From Owenia fusiformis (Eukaryota > Annelida > Polychaeta > Sabellida > Oweniidae), in NCBI GenBank assembly GCA_903813345.2, contig CAIIXF020000003.1:23577248-23641247 (forward strand): a DNA stretch of 64,000 nt, in the 5' to 3' direction. The translations under genes were made by a program, and so were the position numbers. Shown piece by piece: positions 54,501-59,401 of this stretch. Under the pieces are notes generated by a model that had not been told where the DNA came from, did no database searches, and was given only the letters and a program-made list of their open reading frames with translations. The first letter of the stretch is position 1; each line of letters opens with the position of its first letter.

Positions 54501-57408
54501 TGTCACCACTTCTGGTGATGTCATAAAAAGAGATTATCATTGGTTATGAAGCATCAAAGAGTTTTGCGTGAAAACATTGTGTACCTGAGGGGCTATGAGG
54601 CTGTAGAACTGCTTGGGTGGAGTGGAGGGTGGGCATGTGGCAATGACCACACCCAACACATCTGTTTTCTGATGCATCTGTATGCTACTGCTATCTGTAA
54701 AGTACCACCAAACAAAAGATTAGCTAGTTATATTTATAATTTAATATTACAATAGCTCAGTGGTAGAGCAATCGCCTTGTAAGGGAGGGGTCGTGGGTTC
54801 GATCCCCATTGGGGTGGACTGAATTGATATTCATTTTTATGTATTAAAACTAATTTAAATACCCTTCTCAAGAAAAGATTGCAGATGAGTTAAATGTGGA
54901 CTCTGGACATGGGCCATGACACTGATATGTAGATTAAACACAGGTACCAACCTGACCTCAACATACTAGAGCATTTGAGGATCCACATTGAGATGAACAT
55001 ACCACCTTAGCTTTAAAGCAAGCTCATGGTATCATGAGGTCTAGTTAATACCTGTGTTAAAGGAACAACAAGAATGGAAAGACACAAGTTAAAAGGAGGT
55101 TTTGAAAAAATTGTCTGTTGTATAGTTTTAGGTCTCAATGTTCCATTATATTTAATGACTATTTTCTAAAATGTCCCTATAATTCTAATGAATGTGGCTA
55201 TTTCTGCATCAATGAATCTATATTTGAACAGATGTCTGAAAATTTTCTTTTTTCAGAAAATAAAATTAAATTAGAATTCTAAGGGAAATACAGGATGAGC
55301 CAAAAATGGTAAGCCAAACAAATATTGATAACTCAGTCATCCAGTATGGGTCATATTTGGCACAGTTGATCCTTGTTTTATATTCTTTCATTGGTCTATT
55401 CCAAATGGTCACGATTTTATGGTAATTTAACAAATTATGCTCCATATGCCAAAACATGCCAAAATTACCCGAACCCCCAGAATTTTATCTTTGAAACTTG
55501 GTAGAATAGAAGAACACTGAACAAGGTTCAATTGTTCTAAATATGAAACCATGCTGGATAACTGAGTTATTAACATTTGTTTGGGTTACCTTTTTTTGGC
55601 TCAACCTGTATTTGCCGGACTTTCAAAAAGATTGCTTCAAACATTTTACACTCTCTATCCTTTCTACTTAAACTGCTTAACTGATCTGACCTGTGACAGT
55701 ATCCAGCATGCCTTTGATGACGTGTGCTACACCATTTGGACGAAGCAACTGCTCAGTCAGTAATTTCCCACAAATCTTTCTCAGCCAGTTTGGAGTTTTT
55801 GGGACACCATCCTAATAAATAAATAGAAGAATTCATTTCTTATTCAGTTGTTAAATATACAGTGCAGTGCATGTAAATTCACTATTTCAATTCAATTGGA
55901 TGTCAAAAAACATCACTTCGGATTTCAAGTCTCATTTCAGACATACACTGAGTATTGCATCAAGTTTGTTAAAATAGTCTTGCCTCAAGACTATGTACCC
56001 CTTGTGTTTGAAACTAGACTACATGTAGTAATAAACTTACCTTTGGATTTGAGCTTCCCTGTAGCAACATAAGCTCTCTGATGACCATAGGTTGGTACAC
56101 CCTATTCAGTAACCTTGAGAGACTGCTTTTACAGTAGTCTTTATCTTTGTCAGTGATCTGACGGGATCTTCTAGGTTCAACTTTACCAGGCTCATCTCTC
56201 CCAGGTTGTACATTTGAAGGTGGAACTTTATTTTGGGCTGTGTTTGTTTTGTCTTCAAGGTTCATAGCTTGTGTTTCACTTGATATTTCAGGTACTGATT
56301 CAACATGGCTTGCGGTCTTGTCTGGAGGGTTCGTGTTCATTTTTGCATTTTCAGTTTGGCCAGCCTCTGTAGGACTTTGATTCCTAGCTGAAGGATTGGT
56401 TTTGTTAGATTGGGTACTGGATGTAGGCTTGGATTTATATACAATAGGAGCATAACTAATCTGTAGTAATCCAGCAAGTATATCACCAAGGTGACGTGAA
56501 AGTATAATACTCCCGAGGGAAGGACTTTCGATGCATTCCAATAGTATGTCAATACATGTAAACAGACGATAGTTCATCTCTAATATTCCGATCTTTTCTT
56601 TCGATGATGTCACTAAGAAAGAAGCAAACTCTGATCTAGACTTTAACGGAAGGCCCAACCCTGGCACCAAGTTAGGGCAAATCCCTAAACAAACTAAAAA
56701 CTGTATGGCCGTCAGTATTATTTTCTGTTGTGCAAAACTAAGAACATCATCAGATAACTTAGGGGCATTTTTTCCAGGTTTCTTTTCCTCCGCAGCCTCA
56801 AATGCAGCCCTTCCCTCTGTATCCTTGACACATTTTGCATCAATTGCCTCTTTAAGACACTTAAGGAGTTTCACAATTGTCCCTACAAATGTCCACTTTA
56901 TGCCATACACACCTTGAGTATTACCAACATTAATAATCTCGCTTAGTTTTTTATACTTCAAATTAGTTGTGATCTCCTGGTGTAATATCTCTAAATTGGT
57001 TTTTAGCAACTTATTGAACTCTATAGCTGGGAGCCCAGTTTCTGTAACATCTGTAATAAAATTAAAATAACTAAATGCATAAGACCTTTTGTGTCTGCTA
57101 CAGAAGTACATGCCAGATAAATTACATGCATAATGAAATCAGGAATAAAGGAGTAAAGGCTTAGTAGCTGAAACTTTCATTCTCATAAATAAATATTAAT
57201 TAACAATGGGCATCAGAATGGTTTAAAAATATTCTAGCCATTTTTAAGGATGAAAATGACATCTATTAAGAAATTGTATGTTTTTACACCAGAGTCTCCA
57301 TGGTTACTATTCATGATGCTCATTGCGCCATCTATTACCTGTAGATTGTTGCTCTACTGGACTGACAAGGAGATGTATAGCATCGAGGACCACCAGTTGG
57401 TCATCCAT
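6582..57408 (-). CDS. TANGO6: TANGO6 homologue (transport and Golgi organization 6; RTP1 family), 16 coding exons
   Basis: TANGO6 was found in an RNAi screen for Golgi organisation; its yeast relative Rtp1 assists nuclear import of RNA polymerase II. The protein is an all-helical HEAT-like repeat protein. Exons, 5' to 3' on the minus strand: 57339-57408, 56041-57050, 55691-55811, 54585-54694, 53993-54149, 53603-53768, 25548-25730, 23102-23216, 22620-22817, 21983-22111, 21338-21491, 20329-20861, 19695-19803, 15390-15541, 7159-7275, 6582-6764. They total 3507 nt, i.e. 1168 residues plus stop, close to vertebrate TANGO6. Every junction keeps frame; all introns are GT-AG except intron 7 (GC-AG). 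The start ATG (57408-57406) has an in-frame upstream stop. Landmarks: DPLVPVQGHAL near residue 918 (RTP1_C1), SSLSNLGEVCKLLRFSLG in exon 14, and IEVRRAAAMVITMIL in exon 15 (RTP1_C2-like). Exon 2 ends in a long low-complexity linker. Introns 6 and 14 host other genes. Confidence 0.95.
6765..7158. other. TANGO6 intron 15
   Basis: AT-rich intron with no other feature recognised. A short plus-strand open frame is not supported by any family. Confidence 0.6.
7276..9238. other. TANGO6 intron 14, part 3' of the UGT gene
   Basis: No protein gene seen. The only notable signal is a promoter-like CCAAT/TATA pair on the plus strand near 8469-8508, listed separately. Confidence 0.5.
8469..8540 (+). promoter_or_regulatory. 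Orphan CCAAT plus TATA core promoter candidate
   Basis: ATCCAATCAGCG (about 8469-8480) is followed about 20 bases later by CACGTATAAAAGGCG (8497-8511), a strong TATA box at normal spacing. A plus-strand transcript would start near 8530-8540. The region downstream holds only a weak 67-codon open frame (8634-8837) with no recognised similarity, so a product might be non-coding. This may also be chance. Confidence 0.35.
9239..10840 (-). CDS. UDP-glycosyltransferase (UGT family, GT1), uninterrupted coding region, altered active-site residues
   Basis: UGTs transfer a sugar from a UDP-sugar to small lipophilic acceptors in the ER lumen. The 533-residue protein has the usual animal UGT length and layout: signal peptide (about 1-22), N-terminal acceptor domain, signature region (about 359-402), a C-terminal membrane helix (about 495-518) and a basic tail. 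Conserved points: FDVIIAD (Asp155, the partner of the catalytic His), SFGSQ (311-315), WIPQADLL (359-366), EALNYGVPVIGVP (385-397) and DQ (401-402). Oddities: the catalytic His after PVDG is Tyr35 (PVDGGYN where PVDGSHW is usual), and the donor-binding THGG motif reads TQCG (376-379). It may therefore use a changed mechanism or be a pseudoenzyme. The coding region has no intron. A possible 5' UTR acceptor (TTTTCAG) lies at 10877. It sits in TANGO6 intron 14 on the same strand. Confidence 0.96.
   Translation of the reverse strand: MEYNKLCVFSCLAIICLTMTSNGGKILLFPVDGGYNSRLRNMLKLGRMLTIAKHQVTCVLSDRMMDDALFKLAEGGTVDPNFKIISYKMPPVDLAVLQKNTENQNFLDLMIDMDAPKVVGFFAGELFSNVLENTLRDKTLMSQLAKQDFDVIIADEIVIFPRILAADRKIPIILYSNFGPMTFDPNIIPRHSLAYVNGCFNRFSDVMTFSQRLENVWEYLRMRWVMSDLYAIAEAVCLKYGYRTSCDNIRGIHKTVNLVLMNRNDVIHYPAPYMQHIISSEGFFMETPKPLDTNYNDVVKRSGKHGIIVVSFGSQFRRLGKEHRKIFAEAFSKMPQMVIWSYEGETPEGLGENTFVDKWIPQADLLANPAVKLFVTQCGASALFEALNYGVPVIGVPFIGDQEYNCQKLAYRVKSAKVVQLKGITSSRLQNAMEDVINNVTYAENARKGASMYHNQPIEPRNKTLYWIEYVIRHKGAAHLRSVGENRLNFFQYYLLDIAVLATMISIVVFTSFILIIKSFIKCFLKTSKTKVH
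11715..12023. mobile_element. Foldback element, about 310 bp
   Basis: The left arm (ATGAAATAAAATGTCTTTCC, then TTGGAAC, CATGTTTTTAGACCTCTCA) is repeated in inverted order on the right (TGAGAGACCTAAACATG, GTTCCAATGAGG, GGAAAGATGTTTCATTTCA). Almost the whole stretch can fold on itself. No coding potential. Confidence 0.65.
12967..13230. repeat. 132-bp direct tandem duplication
   Basis: Two adjacent copies (12967-13098 and 13099-13230) start with CATTCAATCTTTCATGAAAT and differ at only a few positions. The unit contains AAACAAGGCATTAACATGAC, a motif shared with dispersed repeats elsewhere in the window (for example near 48030 and 54390). Confidence 0.85.
13289..13411. mobile_element. Small inverted-repeat element (GTTATTCACC ends)
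   Basis: AAAGGTCGTTATTCACC at the left and GGTGAATAACAACTTT at the right are near-inverse, enclosing about 90 bases. A short MITE is the simplest reading. Confidence 0.4.
13493..13502 (+). promoter_or_regulatory. TATA-like box of the sulfotransferase gene
   Basis: CCTATAAAAC lies about 70 bases before the first ATG. Transcription would start near 13525, leaving a short 5' leader with no upstream ATG noticed. Confidence 0.45.
13572..14693 (+). CDS. Carbohydrate sulfotransferase (HNK-1ST/CHST8-14-like, Sulfotransfer_2), uninterrupted coding region
   Basis: Enzymes of this family are Golgi type II membrane proteins that move sulfate from PAPS to hydroxyls of glycosaminoglycan or N-glycan sugars. 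This 373-residue protein has a short cytosolic start, one membrane helix (about 8-26), a Lys/Asn-rich stem to about residue 115, then the catalytic domain. The 5'-phosphosulfate loop is PKVASSSW (136-143), where CHST members usually have PKV-x-C-T-N-W. The 3'-phosphate site is FIRDPLDRLISAW (194-206). The family hallmark LCDPC-x4-YD-x2-G is at 272-284, preceded by DEHW (263-266). The substrate cannot be told from sequence. The first of two adjacent ATGs is used as start; both would work. AATAAA is at 14723-14728. It lies in TANGO6 intron 14, antisense to the host gene. Confidence 0.95.
   Translation: MMFLSKKILIVILCSSFIINIMLLLNYNKRNTTEPINYTNDKTKEHKKRNVNNSTENWIWEKGSKMTRWKFQNGKHRKENEHQESKSTVLTQVESMLYKRHQSMKQQCNKTKPETHPKLDFILVSEKLKMVYCMVPKVASSSWLTVLLTLHMEHPPKDKEVFEIWNKNVKPPHLTDYSKQDQKRILSEYFKFMFIRDPLDRLISAWDDKFNHVKLYFSKRYGRDMIKKYRENPSGEALRTGNKVKLEEMISYVRDIAEIKYADEHWRPMTDLCDPCAIDYDMYGNFYNIEEESKFVFKNINTNISNMPFTNAGIHRKGMKRTSHDYYKTVERNKLIEYYSNISIKKVVKLQNQYKQDYELFSDAFQFKKLVED
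15149..15373. mobile_element. Mariner-type MITE (TACAGGGTGGACC ends) next to a TANGO6 splice site
   Basis: A 225-bp element with ends TACAGGGTGGACCAAAAAA and the near-inverse TTTTTTGGCCCACCCTGTA, flanked by TA. Its right end is 16 bases inside the intron from the donor of TANGO6 exon 14 (15389). No transposase. Confidence 0.85.
16139..16381. mobile_element. MITE, CAGTTTGGAC-ended, sister of the element at 62566
   Basis: Ends TACAGTTTGGACCATAAATA and inverse, with TA at both ends. The interior matches the element at 62566-62806 along its whole length (for example GTATATTTTACATTTTGT and TAACATGGGAAATCCTCACT), so this is a repeat family of about 240 bp. Confidence 0.85.
17622..17890. repeat. 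Imperfect tandem duplication, about 137-bp unit
   Basis: ATCAATGCCAAGTTTATAAT followed by ATGAATGTTGCTAAGGGTGG at 17641 recurs at 17778 with scattered substitutions. Confidence 0.7.
18306..18337. repeat. 13-bp perfect hairpin
   Basis: CCAAGTCACACCA and TGGTGTGACTTGG separated by six bases. Neighbouring sequence (18170-18400) repeats the GTGTGACTTGGTG theme several times in both orientations. Confidence 0.7.
20329..20861 (-). CDS. TANGO6: TANGO6 exon 12: acidic/lysine-rich linker plus RTP1_C1-like repeat
   Basis: This is the second-largest exon (533 nt, residues about 805-982). The first half is a charged, low-complexity linker rich in Lys, Glu and Ser. The second half begins at DDELFQQ and carries DPLVPVQGHALISLTRQI, the most recognisable segment of the RTP1/TANGO6 C1 region, followed by a helical pair ending YIYLSAINGLVSLS. 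The acceptor is TTTTTTCAG and the donor AAG|GTAATA. Confidence 0.93.
23311..25421. mobile_element. 2.1-kb mariner-type element with a second repeat element nested inside
   Basis: Ends TACAGGGTGGTCCAAAAAAG at the left and its inverse CTTTTTTTGGACCACCCTGT(A) at the right; the matching arms extend through GTGAACCCCTGCAAC. No transposase was recognised. The interior is interrupted at about 23624-24712 by an element rich in tandem repeats. Confidence 0.85.
23624..24712. mobile_element. Element with (GTCC)n run and central tandem repeats (CCCATCGA ends)
   Basis: It begins ATCCCATCGAACGAAGTTCG, continues into a GTCCGTCC microsatellite (23662-23702), then five repeats, each carrying a block such as CGAAAAGTAGTGGAGCGATT (about 24010, 24163, 24300, 24453, 24590). 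It ends at TTCGATGGGATTC. Spacing alternates between about 153 and 138 bases, so the true unit is a dimer of about 290 bases. The architecture (short end inversion, microsatellite, repeats of about 150 bp) resembles the non-autonomous 'pearl'-type elements known from bivalves; assignment to that class is inference. Confidence 0.7.
26931..27002 (+). promoter_or_regulatory. Putative TATA and untranslated first exon of cysteine-rich peptide gene 1
   Basis: ATATTTAAAG (26931-26940) could serve as a TATA box. The first exon would end at 27002 with the donor AATAAG|GTAAGA; the next acceptor TTTTCAG ends at 28218, ten bases before the ATG. The same arrangement is conserved in copy 2 (exon end 38617, acceptor 39848). 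Confidence 0.5.
27319..27499. mobile_element. Short inverted-repeat element (CATGGGCGTAGCGC), copy 1
   Basis: Perfect 14-bp ends CATGGGCGTAGCGC and GCGCTACGCCCATG enclose about 150 bp. It lies in the 5' UTR intron of the peptide gene. The duplicate at 38935-39129 has 14 more bases (GGTTTACCCCCAGG region). Confidence 0.75.
28229..28787 (+). CDS. Secreted eight-cysteine peptide, copy 1
   Basis: I do not recognise a family. Coding exons are 28229-28311 and 28637-28787, joined AG|T in frame, giving 77 residues. A hydrophobic signal peptide (about 1-21) precedes a mature peptide of about 55 residues with cysteines at 25, 36, 45, 52, 53, 66, 72 and 76 (C-x10-C-x8-C-x6-CC-x12-C-x5-C-x3-C). An even cysteine number and a signal peptide point to a disulfide-stabilised secreted peptide such as a host-defence or matrix peptide; which one cannot be said. 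Splice sites are consensus (AG|GTAATG; TTTTTAG). AATAAA is at 28833-28838. It lies antisense inside TANGO6 intron 6, upstream of a collagen gene copy. Confidence 0.75.
29190..29276. repeat. 24-bp microsatellite-like tandem repeat downstream of peptide gene 1
   Basis: About four copies of GGAGGGGAGTGTAACAATGC-type units; the matching stretch lies at 40807-40898 in copy 2. Confidence 0.75.
31352..33267 (+). pseudogene. Broken short-chain-collagen-C4-like gene, first exon only, split by an insertion
   Basis: The reading frame from ATG 31352 matches exon 1 of collagen gene A (membrane helix and start of stalk) up to about 31474. There a repeat element of about 1.65 kb interrupts it and a stop occurs at 31514-31516. 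The rest of the exon, including the coil ending IRIGTLETEALL and the donor CTG|GTATGC, resumes at about 33131 and ends at 33267. No exon 2-5 equivalents follow, because the duplicated block ends within intron 1 (35811). At best it could make a truncated membrane-anchored stub of about 55 residues. Confidence 0.85.
31475..33130. mobile_element. Tandem-repeat-bearing element inserted into a collagen exon
   Basis: Ends GTCCCCACCAATGGG and GTGATGGGGAC lie near the insertion junctions. The interior has about seven repeats of roughly 158 bp, marked by GACGGAAAATCCAAAATGGC (near 31575, 31735, 31890, 32050, 32215, 32375, 32535), then a GACAGACAGACA / GACGGACGGAC run (33052-33082). About 24 bases at the left (31475-31498) match neither the uninterrupted exon nor a clear end. 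Architecture parallels the element at 23624-24712. Confidence 0.75.
33289..33842 (+). pseudogene. Decayed Tc1/mariner transposase fragment, copy 1
   Basis: A TACAGGGTGGTCCAAAAAAT end lies at 33289. At 33660-33842 the translation HQQDEATMHCSNAF ... SHLTYTFSRHTPSNVFLVW resembles the catalytic end of mariner-type transposases (QQDGAPAH ... SPDLTPLDFFLW), with the catalytic region degraded. The right terminus is missing in this copy. Confidence 0.6.
33945..34020 (-). other. tRNA-like pseudogene or SINE head, copy 1
   Basis: The minus strand has a perfect B-box (GGTTCGAATCC), a recognisable D-arm (CTGGTAGAAC) and a T-run after the 3' end. Acceptor-stem pairing is poor, so it is unlikely to be a functional tRNA. 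The duplicate lies at 43925-44005. Confidence 0.5.
34349..34449. repeat. Perfect 24-bp inverted repeat
   Basis: ATGACCTGAATCGATTGCAA(ACTT) at 34349-34372 is exactly inverted at 34426-34449 around a 53-base loop. It lies in a block present only in duplication copy 1. Confidence 0.85.
35532..35602 (+). other. tRNA-Gly-like sequence, probably pseudo or SINE
   Basis: GTGGTCTAGCGGTAGAATGC and CACGCGGGAGGCCCGGGGTC resemble a tRNA-Gly body, followed by a long T-run. The anticodon loop is TGAGCAC, lacking the universal U33, and the acceptor arms do not pair, so function is doubtful. Confidence 0.45.
35812..37334. other. Spacer between the two duplicated blocks
   Basis: Apparently unique in the window. 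It holds a promoter-like CCAAT/TATA/first-exon arrangement near 36031-36127 (listed separately) and otherwise AT-rich sequence with no gene seen. Confidence 0.55.
36031..36127 (+). promoter_or_regulatory. Candidate core promoter and untranslated first exon
   Basis: AACCAATCAGATGACG (36031-36046) precedes GGCTATATAAG (36053-36063). A start about 30 bases on would give a short exon ending at a full consensus donor, GATT|GTAAGT (36126/36127). No coding sequence is present, so the exon would be a 5' leader. The nearest plus-strand genes downstream are peptide gene 2 and collagen A. Confidence 0.45.
38935..39129. mobile_element. Short inverted-repeat element (CATGGGCGTAGCGC), copy 2
   Basis: Same element as 27319-27499, same position in the 5' UTR intron of the peptide gene, with an extra GGTTTACCCCCAGG-type stretch at 39024-39041. 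It was present before the duplication. Confidence 0.75.
39859..40417 (+). CDS. Secreted eight-cysteine peptide, copy 2
   Basis: Coding exons are 39859-39941 and 40267-40417. The first coding segment is identical to copy 1. The second differs by one silent change (Asn codon) and one replacement, Ala51 to Gly, next to the paired cysteines. All eight cysteines, both splice sites, the upstream untranslated exon (ending 38617) and AATAAA (40463-40468) are kept. Both copies therefore look functional. Family unknown, as for copy 1. Confidence 0.75.
42953..46676 (+). CDS. Short-chain collagen C4-like type II membrane protein (gene A), 5 exons
   Basis: Related to the sponge short-chain (spongin-like) collagens and their relatives in other marine invertebrates. 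Exons: 42953-43213, 44837-44924, 45229-45332, 45740-45926, 46168-46676; all junctions are in frame (phases 0, 1, 0, 1) and give 382 residues. Order: basic cytosolic start (MKMERKER), membrane helix (10-33), charged coiled-coil-like stalk (41-87), furin-type site RRKR (106-109) just after an N-glycosylation site, about 12 Gly-X-Y triplets (122-157), a second coil-like segment, then the C-terminal domain from YVRWGRTTCP to the end with ten cysteines (LCLP, AVCAVC, CGSLPCPNY, CAVC). I use ATG 42953; the open frame extends further upstream without another ATG, so an earlier coding exon is possible. AATAAA is at 46869-46874. Antisense in TANGO6 intron 6. Confidence 0.92.
43234..44578. mobile_element. 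Mariner-type element with decayed transposase in collagen A intron 1
   Basis: Ends TACAAAGTGGTCCAAAAAAT (left, slightly mutated) and ATTTTTTGGACCACCCTGTA (right). At about 43603-43760 the plus strand reads as a broken transposase end with stops (HLT-x-TFSRH region), homologous to 33660-33842. A tRNA-like sequence (43925-44005, minus) lies inside. Confidence 0.75.
46677..48705. other. Interval between collagen genes A and B
   Basis: It includes the 3' UTR of gene A with a single unit of the minisatellite found beside gene B (about 46754-46805). From about 47530 onward it is a diverged copy of the upstream flank of gene A (41380-42950), containing two copies of the GGCATTAACATG repeat (near 48152 and 48412). 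No other coding gene seen. Confidence 0.6.
48706..51259 (+). CDS. Short-chain collagen C4-like type II membrane protein (gene B), 5 exons
   Basis: Paralogue of gene A with the same exon plan: 48706-48903, 49476-49563, 49813-49889, 50401-50596, 50751-51259, giving 355 residues. Exons 2 and 5 are exactly the same length as in A (88 and 509 nt). Differences: exon 1 lacks 21 stalk codons, exon 3 encodes about four fewer Gly-X-Y triplets, and exon 4 has an extra triplet-like run (GEQGQAGQPG). The membrane helix, the furin-type RRKR site (85-88) and all ten C-terminal cysteines are kept. Intron 2 (49564-49812, 249 nt) is open in frame. The 3' side runs into a 53-bp minisatellite. Likely a secreted or shed collagenous pattern-binding or matrix protein; function is inference. 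Confidence 0.92.
51325..51502. repeat. 53-bp minisatellite, first block
   Basis: About three units containing TAGTACATGTTTATCACAAT and AGTCTC(A/T)GTTTG. The array is interrupted at 51503 by an insertion and resumes at 52367. Confidence 0.85.
51503..52366. mobile_element. 864-bp insertion splitting the minisatellite
   Basis: Flanked by AATT on both sides, consistent with a 4-bp target duplication. The ends CTCCCTTTCGCGGTTCGCTC and the inverse of AAGAGGGAACAACGATTTCG align at equal spacing but imperfectly. No reading frame recognised, so class unknown. Confidence 0.55.
52367..53092. repeat. 53-bp minisatellite, main block
   Basis: About thirteen units of TCTCAGTTTGTTTTTTCTAA followed by TAGTGC and CTAGTACATGTTTATCACAA. 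Variant subtypes (GTGCGCACTAGTGC, GTGCCGACTAGTAC, TTGCCTACTAGTAC) are interleaved, suggesting expansion by multi-unit duplication. Confidence 0.9.
53438..53559. mobile_element. Small inverted-repeat element next to TANGO6 exon 6
   Basis: AGATTATCCTATGAGGTTCA and the near-inverse TGAACCTCATATAGGATAAT enclose about 75 bases. It lies 44 bases inside intron 6 from the donor of exon 6. Confidence 0.65.
54385..54530. repeat. Dispersed repeat, about 145 bp (ACAAGGCATTAACA ... CACCACTTCTGG)
   Basis: The same sequence (CAAAATG-CCATCAC, GCCATTTGTTACAGA, CACAAAAAGTTGGA, ATATGTCACCACTTCTGGTG) occurs at about 31045-31190, 42650-42790, 48152-48300 and 48412-48555. It is therefore a repeat family and not a collagen-specific regulatory block. 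No terminal inversion seen, so SINE-like. Confidence 0.65.
54746..54817 (+). other. tRNA-like sequence (possible tRNA-derived SINE head)
   Basis: TAGCTCAGTGGTAGAGCA (A-box) and GTGGGTTCGATCCCC (B-box and T-arm) are intact, with a loop that could read TGT (Thr). The 5' and 3' acceptor arms do not pair, so a functional tRNA is unlikely. It lies in TANGO6 intron 3. Confidence 0.5.
55289..55610. mobile_element. Mariner-type MITE (TACAGGATGAGCC ends) in TANGO6 intron 3
   Basis: A 322-bp element with long imperfect ends: TACAGGATGAGCCAAAAATG ... ATAACTCAGT and the inverse ACTGAGTTAT ... TTTGGCTCAACCTGTA. Confidence 0.8.
56041..57050 (-). CDS. TANGO6: TANGO6 exon 2: N-terminal helical region and low-complexity linker
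   Basis: The largest exon (1010 nt, residues about 24-360). After the acceptor TTTTATTACAG it encodes helical repeats containing KWTFVGTIVKLLKCL, ILTAIQFLVCLGICPNL and LVPGLGLPLKSRSEF, then a Ser/Thr/Asn/Pro-rich linker of roughly 100 residues, ending in a helical region before the donor AAAG|GTAAGT. The linker has no recognised motif and is probably disordered. Confidence 0.93.
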
Positions 57409-57530
57409 TGTTGATTGCTGACCTCTAGTTCAGTTTCTCTTTCACTATTGTATCATTAGTCCCACTTGCCAATGCTTTCCCTGGACTGGTCAGTTGTTTA
57501 AACAGGAACTTGAAACAAACAGCAACTGAA
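57409..57530 (-). other. TANGO6 5' UTR part of coding exon 1, and candidate upstream exons
   Basis: Upstream of the ATG an acceptor TATTTTCAG (57531-57540, minus strand) gives a 122-base leader that contains an in-frame stop. Candidate donors for preceding untranslated exons on the minus strand are TTTTCAG|GTAAGG (57642/57641), ATGAAG|GTGAGT (59541/59540) and CAGATG|GTAAGA (62921/62920). Which is used cannot be told; they could be alternative first exons. Confidence 0.5.
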
Positions 57531-58197
57531 CTGAAAATACACAATACAGTTGTTATATATAGTACTTATATCTGAACTAAGGCAGAACATATGAACTTCA
57601 ATTATGACAAATAGAGAATTTTTCAATTTTAATTTCCTTACCTGAAAATACTGCCGTTGAGATGGAATGAATATACTTTGAGAGTTTGGTGTTTTACTTG
57701 GGAGATATTGATGTAAACATATAAGATCATGTGATATTAGAAAATAGATAAATTTTGAAACAGACTTTATGAGTTAAAATTTTCGAGCCATTTGTTAGAT
57801 CTATTTTTTGATATTTCTCAAGTCATAATCTTTCTGGATATTACAGTAGTAATATACTTGAAGATGTGCCAGTTATCCTACTTTATATTTGAAAATGATG
57901 TGTCTTTTTAACATTTCAGATTATACCATAGGTCTGATCCCAGGTTTTGGAAAAAACGGATGAAAATATAGTATGTTTTTTAGACACCAGAACACATTTT
58001 CCTCAAGCATATAATAACTGTTATTGAAGATAATAATATAAGGGAATACAATAGTCATTTAAAAAAGCACATTTCGAATACAAAAAACATAATATTTTCC
58101 GACACACAAACCATAGGCCAAGGGTCAAATCACAAGTCAAAATCAGGGGTAAAACATTACGTCCCTAAAAAAGACTTTGTTCATTCAAAGTACACAT

Positions 58198-58645
58198 CGG
58201 CAGCCAAACTCCAGTGCAGTGATACATGTATATCACTGCGGTGGGCAGGTATCTCACCGTAAGCATGGTAACTTCGTAATAAACAACTGACGTGATTGGT
58301 TCTAGTCCCATGCTCAGGTCGCCTGATTGTAAAATTTAGACAATTTCATTGGTTGATTTGTGCATATTAACTAATAAACAACACGTGCGGTAAACTATTA
58401 TCAACACAACTTTTACTCAGAATTCCTTCCGCGGTGATTCCGTCTCATATTTCAATAATTTTGAAATATTTTGACAAAATAATGATTGGGGAACATTCAT
58501 GAATACATATTTTATAAGTTGTGTGAAAATTGACCACATATATGATGAAAAGGGGAACTATTTTCACCAAATTTTGGTGATTTTCTTCATCTGCCCGCCG
58601 CAGTGTCTATACCGAGACACTGCATGGGAGTTTGATCGGCAGCCG
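58198..58645. mobile_element. 448-bp inverted-repeat element (CGGCAGCC ends)
   Basis: CGGCAGCCAAACTCCAGTGC at the left and GCATGGGAGTTTGATCGGCA at the right are inverse with indels, continuing through CACTGCGGTGGGCAG. Each arm has its own inner hairpin (CAGTGATACATGTATATCACTG at the left). Confidence 0.65.
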
Positions 58646-58669
58646 CCATCCAAATGTGAAAATATTGTT

Positions 58670-59078
58670 TAAGGTACAGCTTGAAAATAACATTTTGGTA
58701 AAAAATTGCTATACCTGCACATGTTATTTTCTGGTACAAAAAAAAGTATGAAGGCATGTATCAATTTCTTTGCTTTTTTCAGCAAAGTATCATTACATTG
58801 TCTTCTTTTAGAATATCTAGTAGGCATTCAATGGGAATTCCAGGAAATTCTGATATTTCACACTTTCTATTTTTCCAAATTTTCTTTCAAAGTTTCCAGA
58901 CAACACAGGAGCTACCATTGACCTGTTTCCAGGTTTACTAAAAGTAGACAGTGTAATTATACTTTCCTGAAAAAAGCAAGGAAATACACACATGCCTTCA
59001 TACTTAATTTTGTACCAGAAAATAACATGTGCAGGTATAGCAATTTTTTACCAAAATGTTACTCCAGCTGAACCTTAA
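58670..59078. mobile_element. 409-bp element with arms of about 100 bp
   Basis: TAAGGTACAGCTTGAAAATAAC ... TACCTGCACATGTTATTTTC ... AGTATGAAGGCATGT is mirrored by the inverse at the right (ACATGCCTTCATACTT ... GAAAATAACATGTGCAGGTA ... CTGAACCTTAA). Confidence 0.8.
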
Positions 59079-59162
59079 AGTGACCAACCTGTGGACATGC
59101 ATGCTTAAACAAAGTCAACGAAAAATTCGAATTTTACACATGCTAATAATATTGCATATCAG

Positions 59163-59401
59163 AGACCCTATCTGTTGCAAGACTTATGCCTGGCACAACC
59201 GTCACCATGTTATTAAGTGTTTTTAAGTTTCGCAAGGATCCTGCCATGACGCTGGTACTGTGCGTATTGCAGTGAAAGCCTGGTATAACTGTGACAATGC
59301 TATATTATATTTCAAGGCAAAGCCTGATATGACCGTGCGAAACTTAAAAACACTTAATAACACGGTATGGTTATGCCAGGCATAAGTCTTGCAATAGGTC
59401 T
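59163..59401. mobile_element. Short foldback element, relative of the 1.7-kb element at 60829
   Basis: AGACCCTATCTGTTGCAAGA ... ATGCCTGGC and the inverse GCCAGGCATAAGTCTTGCAA ... TAGGTCT. The left ends and the GCAAGGATCCTGCCATGAC block are shared with the 60829-62565 element. Confidence 0.8.
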
